The position numbers and the translations under genes are program-made. From contig NZ_OOHJ01000018.1 of NCBI RefSeq assembly GCF_900323885.1, positions 2,715,001-2,779,000 of the forward strand: a DNA stretch of 64,000 nucleotides. The letters run 5' to 3'. This DNA is from [Actinomadura] parvosata subsp. kistnae. GTDB taxonomy: Bacteria; Actinomycetota; Actinomycetes; Streptosporangiales; Streptosporangiaceae. The notes beneath the pieces are model-generated. The model was not told where the DNA came from. It did no database searches and saw only the letters and a list, made by a program, of their open reading frames with translations. Positions 1 through 8,229 of this stretch are shown here, piece by piece (position 1 is the first letter of the stretch; each line of letters starts with the position of its first letter).

Positions 1-801
1 GCCGATGGCCGCCGGGAAGCGGCGCGAGAGCGTCGCGCGGGAGACCGCGATCGCGGACGCGAGCGTGGCGGTCGTCCACTGCTCCGCGGGGTTCTGGTGG
101 ATGAGCTCCAGGGCCTGGCGGACGATCGGGTCGTCGAGCATGCCCAGCCAGGTGCCGCGCTGCTCCGGCGGGCGGGTGGCGAGCCAGGCGCGCAGGAGCT
201 GGATCAGCATGATGTCGACCAGGCTGTTGAGTACGGCCGTCGTCGCGATCTGCGGGTTGGCCAGCTCGCGGCCGAGCATGCGGACGGCGTCGTCGAAGCA
301 GGCCGCGCCCACCTCGGCGCCGACGTGCACGAGGTCGGGGAGCCTGGTCAGCACCTGGGTGCGGACGGCCGGGTCGCAGACGTAGTGGATGGTGACGAGC
401 CGCGTTCGGACGGGTGGGGTGCCGAGCTGGAGCGTCCTGCTCTCCCCATGTGCGAGTGGGGTGCCGAGCCCGACTGGCCCGCCGCGTTCGTGCAGGGGTG
501 GTGTGCCGAGCCCAGCCGGCCCGTTGCCGTTCGCGTGGGTGCGTGCCACATCCTGGGCGGCGCCGGGCGCGTCGCCCAGCGTGTGCGGGGTACCGGGAGG
601 CAGGAGGACGACGTCCCCTGCGGTCAGCTGCAGCGGCTCGCGGTCCGGGACGGTGAGCCAGGCGCTGCCCGAGGTGACGGCGTGCATGGCCGATCCGGGG
701 TGGCCGTCCAGTTTGAGGGTCCAGCTGTCGCCCGCCTCGATGCGGGTGCCCAGCGTGCCTCGGACGCCGGACACCGAGAGCACGTCGGCGAGCAGGTCCA
801 T
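1..801 (-). CDS. AraC-family transcriptional regulator, C-terminus cut by window edge
   Basis: The frame opens at an ATG (799-801) and runs off the left edge after 267 codons. Residues about 1-85 look like the cupin-type ligand-binding domain of AraC activators, with GDVVLLPPGTPHTL at about 62-75. The last visible residues (TLASAIAVSRATLSRRF) match the first helix-turn-helix of the AraC DNA-binding domain; the second HTH must lie outside the window. Residues about 85-133 hold an unusual linker in which LGTP recurs three times. The gene diverges from the SDR gene at 965 with 163 bp between them, so it may control that gene (inference). Confidence 0.85.
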   Translation of the reverse strand, partial: MDLLADVLSVSGVRGTLGTRIEAGDSWTLKLDGHPGSAMHAVTSGSAWLTVPDREPLQLTAGDVVLLPPGTPHTLGDAPGAAQDVARTHANGNGPAGLGTPPLHERGGPVGLGTPLAHGESRTLQLGTPPVRTRLVTIHYVCDPAVRTQVLTRLPDLVHVGAEVGAACFDDAVRMLGRELANPQIATTAVLNSLVDIMLIQLLRAWLATRPPEQRGTWLGMLDDPIVRQALELIHQNPAEQWTTATLASAIAVSRATLSRRFPAAIG

Positions 802-964
802 ACGGCGATCTTACCATTCACGCCAGAAGGGATGAGGCAGACGGTCAATTCTTCGAGCCAGAAGAGCATCGACTGTCGCAGGGCGGGCTTCGTACGGTTT
901 CTCGTGCGGGCTCGGACGTACCGGGCACGCACGCACGTACAAGAACCTTTGAGGAGAGAAGAAC

Positions 965-1708
965 ATGCGACTGCACGGAGCCACCGCCCTCGTCACGGGC
1001 GCCGGCCGCGACCTCGGCCGCGACTTCGCCGAGCAACTGCTGGAGCGGGGTGCGGCGAAGGTGTACGCGACCGCGCGCCGTCCGGAGCTCATCGACCTTC
1101 CCGGCGTCGTGCCGCTGCGGCTCGACGTGACCGACCCGGAGTCGGTGGCCGCGGCGGCGGAGGCGGCGGGCGATGTCGACCTGCTGGTCAACAACGCCGG
1201 CGTCTCCTTGGGGGTGGATCTGATCCACGGTGACCTCGACCGGATCCGGCTGACCCTCGACACCCACCTCTACGGCACCCTCGCCATGATCCGCGCCTTC
1301 GCCCCCATCCTCGCCGCCAACGGCGGTGGCGCCATTCTCAACGTCCTGTCGGTCCTGTCCTTTCAGAGCTTTCTCGGTAACAACGCCTATGCCGTCGCCA
1401 AAGCCGCGCAGTGGAGCCTGACCAATGGTGTTCGTGTCGAGCTCGCCGGCCAGGGCACCCTGGTCGCCGGGCTGGTGTTCGGGCCGACGGCGACCGAGAC
1501 GATGCGGGCTTTCGCCGAAAAGAACTTGGGAGGCGGATCGCTTCCGGACGGCGTGATGAACGACCCTGTGGACATTGTCCGTGCCGCGCTCGACGGGATC
1601 GAAGCCGGGAAAGTCGAGATTCTCGCCGACGGTTATGGGGTGGCGGCGAAGGCTTCGCTCGCCGGCGATCCGAGCCCTTTCGTCTTGGATGCCGTGACGG
1701 CTGGATAA
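965..1708 (+). CDS. SDR-family NAD(P)-dependent oxidoreductase
   Basis: A 247-residue classical short-chain dehydrogenase. The Rossmann motif is TGAGRDLG near residue 11, where the family usually has TGxxxGIG, so the third glycine is replaced by Asp-Leu. NNAG lies near 79 and the catalytic YAVAK near 142, preceded by a Ser in NVLSVLSF. It should reduce or oxidise a carbonyl or alcohol using NAD(P)H; the substrate cannot be read from the sequence. A strong ribosome site (GAGGAGAG) precedes the ATG. It is divergent from the AraC gene and convergent with the MDR oxidoreductase. Confidence 0.9.
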   Translation: MRLHGATALVTGAGRDLGRDFAEQLLERGAAKVYATARRPELIDLPGVVPLRLDVTDPESVAAAAEAAGDVDLLVNNAGVSLGVDLIHGDLDRIRLTLDTHLYGTLAMIRAFAPILAANGGGAILNVLSVLSFQSFLGNNAYAVAKAAQWSLTNGVRVELAGQGTLVAGLVFGPTATETMRAFAEKNLGGGSLPDGVMNDPVDIVRAALDGIEAGKVEILADGYGVAAKASLAGDPSPFVLDAVTAG

Positions 1709-1821
1709 GCGGTACGAGGCCGTGGCCGTCCCTCGAAAGGGGCTCGAAATGCGCGATGGGGAGGTGGTCCGGTCGCAGGAGTGACCGAAGCCGGTGATTC
1801 CATACGGGTGCGCGGTGTCCC

Positions 1822-2742
1822 TTACTCGTCCGCGACCTGAATGATCGTCCTGCCGTGCGTACGGTGGCGGCGGGCGAAGGCGGCGGCCGTTTCGGAAAGC
1901 GGTCTCACGGCGCCGACGATGGGCTTGAGCCGGCCGTCCCGGACGCGTTGGGCGAGGTCGGAGAGCCGTGCCCGGTCGGGTTCGACGACGAAGAAGACGG
2001 CTCGCCCGTCCTTGGGTTGTGTGGTGGGCGGCGTGGCGATGGTGACGAGGGTGCCGCCCGCGCGGACCAGCTCGGCCGAGCGCCGCAGGACGTCCCCGCC
2101 GATGACGTCGAACACCACGTCCACCTCCCCCACCTGCCCCAGCTCGTCGGCGTCCAGGTCGAGGAACGCCCGCGCGCCGAGGTCCAGCACCACGTCACGG
2201 TCGGCGGCCCGGCCGGTGCCGATGACGACGGCGCCGGCCTCCCGGGCGAGCTGCACGGCGATCGAGCCGACGCCGCCCGCCGCACCGTGGACGAGGACGG
2301 TCTGGCCGGTCGTGAGACGGCCGTGGTCGAACAGCCCCTGCCACGCGGTCAGCCCCGAGATCGGCAGCGCGGCGGCCACGGTGTGATCGAGGTCGGCGGC
2401 GAGCGGAGCGAGGTTGCGGGCCTCCACCGCCGTGTACTCGGCCAGGGAGCCGTTGCGGGCCCAGTCGGTCAGCCCGAACACCCGCTGGCCCACGGTCAGC
2501 CCGGTGGTGCCGTAGCCGAGCTCGACCACGGTGCCGGACACCTCGTGCCCGGGAATGGTGGGCGTCCGGTCGCGGCCGGCGCGGTCGGTCCACGTGGCGG
2601 GCCAGTCGAGCTCCCCAGGGGTGAAGCCGGCGGCGTGCACGCGGACGATGACGTCGTTCTCGGCGGCATGCGGGTACGGCAGGTCCGCGAGGGTGAGGCC
2701 GTCTACCCCCGCGTCACGGTCTTGCGCGATGATCGCTCGCAT
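1822..2742 (-). CDS. MDR-family NADP-dependent quinone oxidoreductase / zinc-independent alcohol dehydrogenase
   Basis: A 306-residue medium-chain dehydrogenase/reductase. The N-terminal GroES-like domain contains the GHEVSGTV motif, and the nucleotide-binding domain carries HGAAGGVGS near residue 152. No structural-zinc cysteine cluster is seen, which points to the quinone oxidoreductase branch (reduction of quinones or enones with NADPH). The ATG lies 34 bp downstream of the HD-domain gene's stop on the same strand, so the two may be co-transcribed. Its substrate is unknown. Confidence 0.88.
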   Translation of the reverse strand: MRAIIAQDRDAGVDGLTLADLPYPHAAENDVIVRVHAAGFTPGELDWPATWTDRAGRDRTPTIPGHEVSGTVVELGYGTTGLTVGQRVFGLTDWARNGSLAEYTAVEARNLAPLAADLDHTVAAALPISGLTAWQGLFDHGRLTTGQTVLVHGAAGGVGSIAVQLAREAGAVVIGTGRAADRDVVLDLGARAFLDLDADELGQVGEVDVVFDVIGGDVLRRSAELVRAGGTLVTIATPPTTQPKDGRAVFFVVEPDRARLSDLAQRVRDGRLKPIVGAVRPLSETAAAFARRHRTHGRTIIQVADE

Positions 2743-2775
2743 ACGCGGATCCTTTCACCAGGGACGCCGGCCCGG

Positions 2776-3456
2776 TCAGCTCGGCCACGCTGAGCCGGCG
2801 ACGCGCTCGACCATCGTCGTACGACGGTAGCCGGGAATGAAGTGCTCGATCACGTCGGAGTTCACGGTGCCGTTCGTGGTCTCCGGACGGTCCTTCTGCC
2901 CGTCGAAGTAGGTGCGCAGGAACTCGTTCTTGAAGTCGCCCCTCGGATGGGCGGCGACGATCTCGTCCAGCCGCTCCTGCTCCAGCTCGCCCAGGCCGAA
3001 GCCGAGGATGTCCGTCAGGACGCCGAGGTGCGTGGTGGCGATCAGCGGAGCCATCCGCTCGGGGATGCCGGGCGTGGTGTGCAGCGCGATCGCCGTCCAG
3101 ACGCTCTCGGCGGCGTCCTGCGGGAAGCCCCGGTCGAGGAGGAACGCGCGGGCGTGGTCGGCGCCGTCGACCTCGAAACGCTGCTCCACGTCGGAGAAGC
3201 GGTTCGTGAGGCCGGTGTCGTGGAACATGGCCGCCAGGTAGAGCAGCTCCGGGTCCGGCTCCACGCCGAGCCGGTGGGCGTGCATCAGGCTGAACAGGAA
3301 GACCCGCCGGGAATGGTGGTAGATGAGCGGGCTGGTCATCTCGCGCATGAGGGTGGTGGCTTCGGTGGCCGCCGCCGTCCCGGGGATCTCCAGCCCTGCG
3401 ATGACCTCTGACATGATCTTCGGGCTCTCTGTGAGGCAGGTGCGTCCGCCTTCCAT
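2776..3456 (-). CDS. HD-domain protein (cyanamide hydratase/phosphohydrolase-like)
   Basis: About 226 residues. YHHSRRVF and MFHDTGL supply the His and His-Asp metal ligands of an HD domain, and a later IALHTTPG adds a further His. The spacing resembles the cyanamide-hydratase-like HD group, but a generic phosphohydrolase is possible. I chose the ATG at 3456 because GAGGTAGG lies 6 nt upstream. An internal ATG at 3414 has a poor site, and a longer frame to 3507 lacks support. The MDR oxidoreductase follows closely on the same strand. Its substrate is unknown. Confidence 0.8.
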   Translation of the reverse strand: MEGGRTCLTESPKIMSEVIAGLEIPGTAAATEATTLMREMTSPLIYHHSRRVFLFSLMHAHRLGVEPDPELLYLAAMFHDTGLTNRFSDVEQRFEVDGADHARAFLLDRGFPQDAAESVWTAIALHTTPGIPERMAPLIATTHLGVLTDILGFGLGELEQERLDEIVAAHPRGDFKNEFLRTYFDGQKDRPETTNGTVNSDVIEHFIPGYRRTTMVERVAGSAWPS

Positions 3457-3547
3457 GCTGCCTACCTCACGGGGCACGGCACCGCCTCGCCACGGCAAAA
3501 AGCTCACATACCCGGACGGACCGCGCCGCCCGTGTCGGGCGCTGTCA

Positions 3548-3598
3548 TGTCAGTGGCCGCGTCAGGACGGTGACGCTCCCGTATCAGGACGGTCGGCG
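3548..3598 (+). promoter_or_regulatory. Conserved upstream motif of paralog 1 (TGTCAG/CGTCAG/TATCAG repeats)
   Basis: These 51 bases align without gaps to 5614-5564 on the minus strand upstream of the paralogous gene, 40 of 51 identical by hand count. The core is three TCAG elements spaced 12 and 22 nt apart, two of them followed by CGGT. It ends 91 nt before the start codon. Conservation between paralogs suggests a shared promoter or operator; the binding factor is unknown. Confidence 0.55.
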
Positions 3599-3689
3599 AA
3601 GGTTGAGCCCATGAACGGCACGGCGCCCACGGCCTGAAGGCCGACACGGAACCGTACCGAACCGGACACGAACACAGGAGCACACCACC

Positions 3690-4103
3690 ATGACCATCAC
3701 CCTCGCCCTCACCGACCAGGACAAGGCCACCCTCCGCACCGCCGCGTACGGCGCCGTCGCCCTGCTCTCCGCCGCCGACGCCACCGGCAAGCCCCACAAG
3801 ATCGCCACCACCGGCTCCATCGCCCTGTCCTCGGCCATCGGCGCCACCGGCCACGTGCTCGCCGCCAAGACCAGGGACATCGACCTGTACGGCAAGTCGG
3901 TGGCCGAGCTCGCCGACCGCGTCCTGCCCGCCCTGACGCAGTCCATAACCCTGCTCAACCGGCAGGACCCGGCGGAGGCCGACAACTTCCGCGGCATCGT
4001 CCTCACCGCCATCGAGGCGGCCACCCAGGTCCACCAGGGCCGCCCCGGCCCCGTCCTGACGGACATGATCGCCAAGATCGCCGGAGCTCTGGACGCCGCC
4101 TGA
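3690..4103 (+). CDS. Conserved hypothetical protein, paralog 1
   Basis: 137 residues, start supported by AGGAG 8 nt upstream. It is a soluble, Ala-rich, probably all-helical protein with no signal peptide or membrane segment. It is clearly paralogous to the product of 5082-5492: both begin M(T/S)(I/V)TLxLTDQD, share GSIAL(S/T)SA and GHVLA, share the ADxVLPALT and (E)AxNFRG blocks, and end in ALDAA. The family name is not known to me and no catalytic motif is visible. The pair flank a sigma-factor/CU044 remnant and share an upstream motif, so they are probably co-regulated. Confidence 0.75.
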   Translation: MTITLALTDQDKATLRTAAYGAVALLSAADATGKPHKIATTGSIALSSAIGATGHVLAAKTRDIDLYGKSVAELADRVLPALTQSITLLNRQDPAEADNFRGIVLTAIEAATQVHQGRPGPVLTDMIAKIAGALDAA

Positions 4104-4128
4104 CGACGATGCCGACCTCCCACAGCCC

Positions 4129-4157
4129 GTCACGGGGTCCCACCCGGACCCCGTGAC
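4129..4157. terminator. Bidirectional hairpin terminator
   Basis: A perfect 12-bp stem (GTCACGGGGTCC / GGACCCCGTGAC) with a 5-nt loop lies between the convergent ends of the gene at 3690-4103 and the small gene at 4215-4382. There is no clear U-tract, as is common in this GC-rich group. Confidence 0.6.
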
Positions 4158-4214
4158 GCGGGCACTGATCCGGACACGTCCGAGGGGCGAGCGCCGGCAT
4201 ACAGCCCGCCAGGG

Positions 4215-4382
4215 TCACGGTCTCATCGCGAGGGCGTGGACGGCCTCCTCCAGCTTCTCCAGCCCCTGCCTGAGAACCTCCGCCTGATGTAAGGTCGCCC
4301 ACACCTGGGCCGCGCCCACATCCCCCTGTTGCAGCGCCTGCCGGGCGGCGTTCTCGTAGTCGGTCTTGTCTGTCGGCTCCAC
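4215..4382 (-). CDS. Small hypothetical protein (55 aa)
   Basis: A short GTG-started frame preceded by GAGGAGGAG, a near-ideal ribosome site 3 nt upstream. The product is polar and helical with the pattern AARQALQQGDVGAAQVWATL followed by EVLRQGLEKLEEAVHALAM, suggesting a helical hairpin or coiled coil. It is divergent from the sigma-factor remnant at 4532. No family is recognised. The good Shine-Dalgarno and regular amphipathic pattern favour a real gene over chance. Confidence 0.55.
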   Translation of the reverse strand: MEPTDKTDYENAARQALQQGDVGAAQVWATLHQAEVLRQGLEKLEEAVHALAMRP

Positions 4383-4531
4383 GTGCTCCTCCTCGCCTCA
4401 GACTTACTGGGGCCTTCGACGTACGTACGATCACTCACCCTTCCCAGGAATCCGGCTGTCAGCGTGAAGACGGATCGGTGGTTCGCCGAAGTACGGATGT
4501 TCCGAGGTAACCGCCTGAAAGGCCGGCGTGC

Positions 4532-5034
4532 ATGACAGCTCCCCCCAAGGATCACCCCAAGGACTCGGCGCCTCCCCATGAGGCCACCGACGCCCAGGTG
4601 ATCGAGGCGTCCTGGCGTGACCCCGATCGGTTCGCCGTCGTTTTCGACCGCTATTTCGCCTCTATCCACCGTTACGCGTGTTGCTGCGGGCGGCGCAGAA
4701 CCCGCTCACCTCCTCCAAGGCGAGGGCCACGGTCTTCGGCGTGCTGGCGAGGATGCCGGCCGTGACCGTCGTCCCCGACCTCACCGACCCCGCGGGACGG
4801 CGCGGGGTGGGGGCGTCGATCACGCTGGAGACCCCGGACGGCGGCTGGGAGCGAGGGGAGCTCATCTTCGAGCCCGACACCTACCGGTTCCTCGGGTATC
4901 GGAGCTGGATCGGGTTGCGGGAGGGCGGCCGGGTCAGGGAGCTTCCCGGGGCCGGCTCGGCGGTGATCACCGTGAAGGTCGTGGACTCCATGCCGAAGGT
5001 CCCGAAGGACGCCGGCAAGCCGCTGTTCTGCTGA
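4532..5034 (+). pseudogene. Deletion-fusion scar: ECF sigma factor N-terminus joined to C-terminus of a CU044_5270-type protein
   Basis: From the ATG at 4532 the first about 48 codons read as the start of an ECF sigma factor, with DAQVIEASWRDPDRFAVVFD and RYFASIHRY typical of region 2.1. At about 4672-4680 the homology stops. From there to 5034 a different frame encodes LLRAAQNPLTSSKARATVFG through LIFEPDTYRFLGYRSW, which I recognise as the C-terminal third of CU044_5270-type proteins. Such proteins are commonly encoded directly downstream of ECF sigma genes in Streptosporangiales. A deletion of the rest of sigma and the N-terminal part of the partner, out of frame, explains both halves. The sigma frame ends at 4765. 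Neither function can survive. Confidence 0.7.
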
Positions 5035-5081
5035 TCCGGGCGGCGTCGCGGGGCCGGATCGGGCCCCGCGACCCGCGGAGG

Positions 5082-5492
5082 TCAGGCGGCGTCGAGCGCT
5101 TCGGTGATCTTGCGGCTCATGTCGGTCAGCGTGGGGCTGGGGTCGCCGTGACCGCTCCGGGTGGCCGCCTCGACGGCGACGAGGACGGTGCCGCGGAAGT
5201 TCGCGGCCTCGGCGGGGGACTGCCGCTTGAGCAGGGCCATGGACGCGGTCAGCGCCGGAAGCACCTGGTCGGCGAGGGCGGCGACGGTCTTGCCGTACTT
5301 CACGCCCTTGGGCGCCTTGGCCAGCACGTGCCCGACCGGGCCGGTCGCGGAGGTCAGGGCGATGGAGCCGTGCGTGGCGACCTTGTGGGCCGACCCGGCG
5401 GCGCCGGCGGCCGACATCAGCGAGACGGCGCCCCAGGCGGCGATCCGGAGGGTGAGCTGGTCCTGGTCGGTGAGGGTGAGGGTGACGGACAT
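5082..5492 (-). CDS. Conserved hypothetical protein, paralog 2
   Basis: 136 residues, ATG at 5492 with AAGGAG 8 nt upstream. The frame stays open upstream to 5693, but that extension overlaps the conserved regulatory block and has no good start. It is homologous along its full length to the product of 3690-4103: LTDQD near the start, AAWGAVSLMSAAG, KVATHGSIALTSATG, GHVLAKAPKG, ALADQVLPALT, and a shared C-terminal ALDAA. It appears to be a cytoplasmic, helical, Ala-rich protein of unknown function. It is transcribed towards the sigma/CU044 scar and divergently from 5696. Confidence 0.75.
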   Translation of the reverse strand: MSVTLTLTDQDQLTLRIAAWGAVSLMSAAGAAGSAHKVATHGSIALTSATGPVGHVLAKAPKGVKYGKTVAALADQVLPALTASMALLKRQSPAEAANFRGTVLVAVEAATRSGHGDPSPTLTDMSRKITEALDAA

Positions 5493-5563
5493 GGCGGGTG
5501 CTCCTTCGGCTGGTCGAGCTGCGGTGGAACGGACAGGCGCTGAACCGTTGATGCCGCTACGAT

Positions 5564-5614
5564 CGCGGACCGCCCTGACGCGGGGCCGACACCGCACTGA
5601 CGCGCCCGCTGACA
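5564..5614 (-). promoter_or_regulatory. Conserved upstream motif of paralog 2
   Basis: Minus-strand counterpart of the 3548-3598 block, with TGTCAG, CGTCAG and CGTCAG in the same 12/22-nt spacing. It ends 71 nt before the start codon at 5492. The gap-free alignment between two non-coding upstream regions is the evidence for regulation. Confidence 0.55.
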
Positions 5615-5695
5615 CGGCATGCGGCGCCGCGCCTGTTCTGTCGGTCCCGTACGGCAGGCTGCCGCCTGAACGACGACGACCCAGGAAGGACATCT

Positions 5696-6601
5696 GTGGC
5701 CCGCCTGCTCCGCCATCTCGACGAAGTGCTCTACGCCCAGTACGGCCGGCTCTGCCTCTATGGCGCCACCGACTGCCCGGAGTTCAGCGACGAGGAGGAG
5801 GAGATGTACCACGAGAACGTGGACGTCCGCCTGGAGGCGTGGGACGCCGAGCCGCCCGGCCTGGGCCCCGATTGGAGGCCGATCGGGCGGCGGAGCTTCA
5901 CGGCCGTGACGGGGGTGATCGAGATGGGTGTGCTGGACGACAGCGGCACCCCGTTCCTGATCGGCCCGCCCTGGTTCGAGTACGGCCTGACGGTGCACGT
6001 TCATGCCGTCAACTGCCTGCGGTGGTCGTTGCGGTTCTGGCCGGTTCGCGATGTGTTCGACCCGCTCGTGCACGCGAGACCGATGGGCCCGGTCGAGGCC
6101 GTGTCCCGCCGGGTGCCCGTGCCGGTGACCACGGCAGGCCAGTGGGCGGCCATGCGGCCGGACGCGACCGGCCGCTCCGGAAGCAGTCAGTGGTGGCCGG
6201 CCGGCCGCAGGCTCCACCCGTTCGCGGAGAGCCCGCTTGCCCGCGCTCTGAACCCCGGCCGCATGCCCACGTTCCTGCTCCCGTCGCGCCCGCTCCACGA
6301 GGAGCTCGACTTGCGCGACAAGGAGCCGGGCAGCACCTACCGGGCGTGGCGCTGGGAGCGGCGCACCGCCGACGGCCGGCCTGAGGACGGCAACCTCCTG
6401 GCGGGCAGGATCGTGCACGTGCGTGACGTGCCGGGCGGTCGCGTTCTGGCCTCGGGGATCGTGACGTTACTCGGCGAGGAGGAGGACGGCCGTCACTACG
6501 TCCGCGACGCGGAGCCGCACGAGGCGGCGCGGGTGCTGTGCGCCGAGGAGACCTGGGCCGAAGGGACGGGTGGCGGTCAGAAGGGGCCGACGTCCGGGTA
6601 G
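5696..6601 (+). CDS. Hypothetical protein (301 aa)
   Basis: GTG start with AGGAAGGA 5 nt upstream. It is a soluble protein without signal peptide or membrane helices. It is acidic near the N-terminus (FSDEEEEMYHENVDV at about 30-44) and Arg/Trp-rich in the middle. I recognise no domain or catalytic motif. The last 25 bases overlap the 3' end of the convergent gene at 6577-7389, so transcription of the two genes meets. Codon use is consistent with its neighbours. Confidence 0.65.
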   Translation: MARLLRHLDEVLYAQYGRLCLYGATDCPEFSDEEEEMYHENVDVRLEAWDAEPPGLGPDWRPIGRRSFTAVTGVIEMGVLDDSGTPFLIGPPWFEYGLTVHVHAVNCLRWSLRFWPVRDVFDPLVHARPMGPVEAVSRRVPVPVTTAGQWAAMRPDATGRSGSSQWWPAGRRLHPFAESPLARALNPGRMPTFLLPSRPLHEELDLRDKEPGSTYRAWRWERRTADGRPEDGNLLAGRIVHVRDVPGGRVLASGIVTLLGEEEDGRHYVRDAEPHEAARVLCAEETWAEGTGGGQKGPTSG

Positions 6602-7389
6602 CCGGCCTTGATGACGGCCTTGCGGGTCTTCGCGTCGAGTTTCTTCTCGCTGATGACCTTGCCGGGAGCCGGCGGATTGATCTTCACCGTGGCGCCCCAA
6701 CCCGAATACCGGGTGTCGGTGTGGAAGGCCATCTTGTCATATGAGGTGCTGTCGCCGTCCGGATAGGTCGTGGTGTCGACAATCGCGCGGGTGAGCAGGT
6801 TGTTCTTGTCGAAGTACAGCTGGAATTCGACGTCGCCCTCGCCGGCCGACTTGTCGTGGCGGAAGTCGGCGAGTTTCGCGGTGCCCGCATATTCGCCGGT
6901 CGTCACTTCCGCGGAGTTGTCCAGCATGAACTGCAGGTCCGCAGGTGTGACGCCCATGTCGAGGAGGCTGTTCTCGCGCTCGCTGGTGCGCGCCTGGATC
7001 CAGGAACGGCCGGCGGGCAGTGCCTTGGCGATGCCGGGGTTGGTCACGTAGGCGTTCTTGCCCTCGGCGACGACCCGGTAGGGCGGGCTGGCCGCTTTCT
7101 GGCGGGAGGACATGCTGACGCGCAGGTCGGCGCCGCGTACGGTGCCCTTGCCGAAGGCGAGGGTGCCGGTGGAGCGGGTGTTCACCTGCACCTGCATCGC
7201 CTGCTCGTCGACGCTGAAATCGACGGTGATGCTGCTGGATTCGACGATTTTCACGCCCTTGCCGGGGGCCAGTTGGGCCTTGAGTGCTTTCACCGGGTTC
7301 GCCGCCTGCGCGGTCGCGGCGGAGGCCGTCTGGGCGGGTAAGGCCAGCGCGCACAAGGTCACGGCCGCTGCGGCGAGGAAGGTTTTCAT
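6577..7389 (-). CDS. Secreted protein of unknown function, LppX/LprG-like size and layout
   Basis: 270 residues. Residues 1-24 form a signal peptide (MKTFLAAAAVTLCALALPAQ, then TASA as likely signal peptidase I site) without a lipobox cysteine. The mature part alternates beta-prone stretches (ITVDFSVDEQAMQVQVNTRS, GDVEFQLYFDKNNLLTRAIV), reminiscent of the half-barrel fold of actinobacterial outer-layer lipoproteins. That is an impression only. AAGGA lies 6 nt before the ATG. The frame is open far upstream of this ATG but would bury the signal peptide. It is divergent from the vWA gene at 7528. Confidence 0.75.
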   Translation of the reverse strand: MKTFLAAAAVTLCALALPAQTASAATAQAANPVKALKAQLAPGKGVKIVESSSITVDFSVDEQAMQVQVNTRSTGTLAFGKGTVRGADLRVSMSSRQKAASPPYRVVAEGKNAYVTNPGIAKALPAGRSWIQARTSERENSLLDMGVTPADLQFMLDNSAEVTTGEYAGTAKLADFRHDKSAGEGDVEFQLYFDKNNLLTRAIVDTTTYPDGDSTSYDKMAFHTDTRYSGWGATVKINPPAPGKVISEKKLDAKTRKAVIKAGYPDVGPF

Positions 7390-7527
7390 CAGCGTCCTTA
7401 CAAGGGGAGAGATAGGGCAGGGAAAACAGTAAAGGCATGGTGCCGGTGAGATAAGCGATGCCGCGTAACAATCGAGCGCAGATCGATGCTTGCCAAGACC
7501 GGCAATCGCCATCAGGATGAAAAGCCG

Positions 7528-8229
7528 ATGAGATCGGCCAACGGGCGCCCGCGCGCCTTCCCCTTCTACATCGTCTGCGACGTGTCGCACTCGATGCACA
7601 CGGCTCGCGACGACGGACGCCCCACCCCCTTCGAGATTCTCTCCAACTGCGTCGGGGAGCTGCTTTTCGAGCTGGAGGCGGGCGATCCGGGCGTCAGCGA
7701 GGCCGCGCACGTCGCCGTGGTGTCCTTCTCCGACAAGGTCGAGCTGGTGCTCCCGCTGACCAGGCCGTGCGACGCGATAAGGGTGCCGGCGCTGCGGCCG
7801 GGCCGGCAGACGGACTATCTCGGGGTCTTCAGCGAGCTGGTGAAGATCCTGCAGAAGGATCACCGGAAGCTGTCCAGGCAGTTCGACGTGCGGGCGCCGG
7901 TCGTCTTCTTCATCACCGACGGCGAGCCGTACGTCGGCGAATCCCACCAGGACGTCGAGATCTGGGGGCCGGCGCGCGACCGGCTGGCGGCGCTGCAGCC
8001 GGCGCCGTACATCGTGGCGCTCGGGTTCGGGACGGTGCGGGAGGAGACCTTACGGCGGGTCGCGTCCACGCTCAGGGGCGAGGTGCTGGCGTTCGCGGGC
8101 GAGGTCGCGACGGGGGCGGCCACGGTGCTGCACGGCATCGCGCAGGCCGTCTCCGACAGCATCAGCGCCTCGGTCAACCGGAACACGGCCGTGCTGCGCG
8201 GGCCCGACGGGATGCGGCAACTGCGATGA
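7528..8229 (+). CDS. vWA-domain protein, TerY-like
   Basis: About 233 residues from the ATG at 7528, which has AGGA about 10 nt upstream; an alternative ATG at 7486 has no ribosome site. The von Willebrand A fold carries an intact metal-ion-dependent adhesion site: CDVSHSM (DxSxS), the Thr in RQTDY and the Asp of FITDGEPY. TerY-like vWA proteins scaffold phospho-signalling partners and are found with PP2C and kinase genes. Here the stop overlaps the next start (ATGA), so vWA and PP2C are translationally coupled in one operon running to 11492. Confidence 0.85.
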   Translation: MRSANGRPRAFPFYIVCDVSHSMHTARDDGRPTPFEILSNCVGELLFELEAGDPGVSEAAHVAVVSFSDKVELVLPLTRPCDAIRVPALRPGRQTDYLGVFSELVKILQKDHRKLSRQFDVRAPVVFFITDGEPYVGESHQDVEIWGPARDRLAALQPAPYIVALGFGTVREETLRRVASTLRGEVLAFAGEVATGAATVLHGIAQAVSDSISASVNRNTAVLRGPDGMRQLR

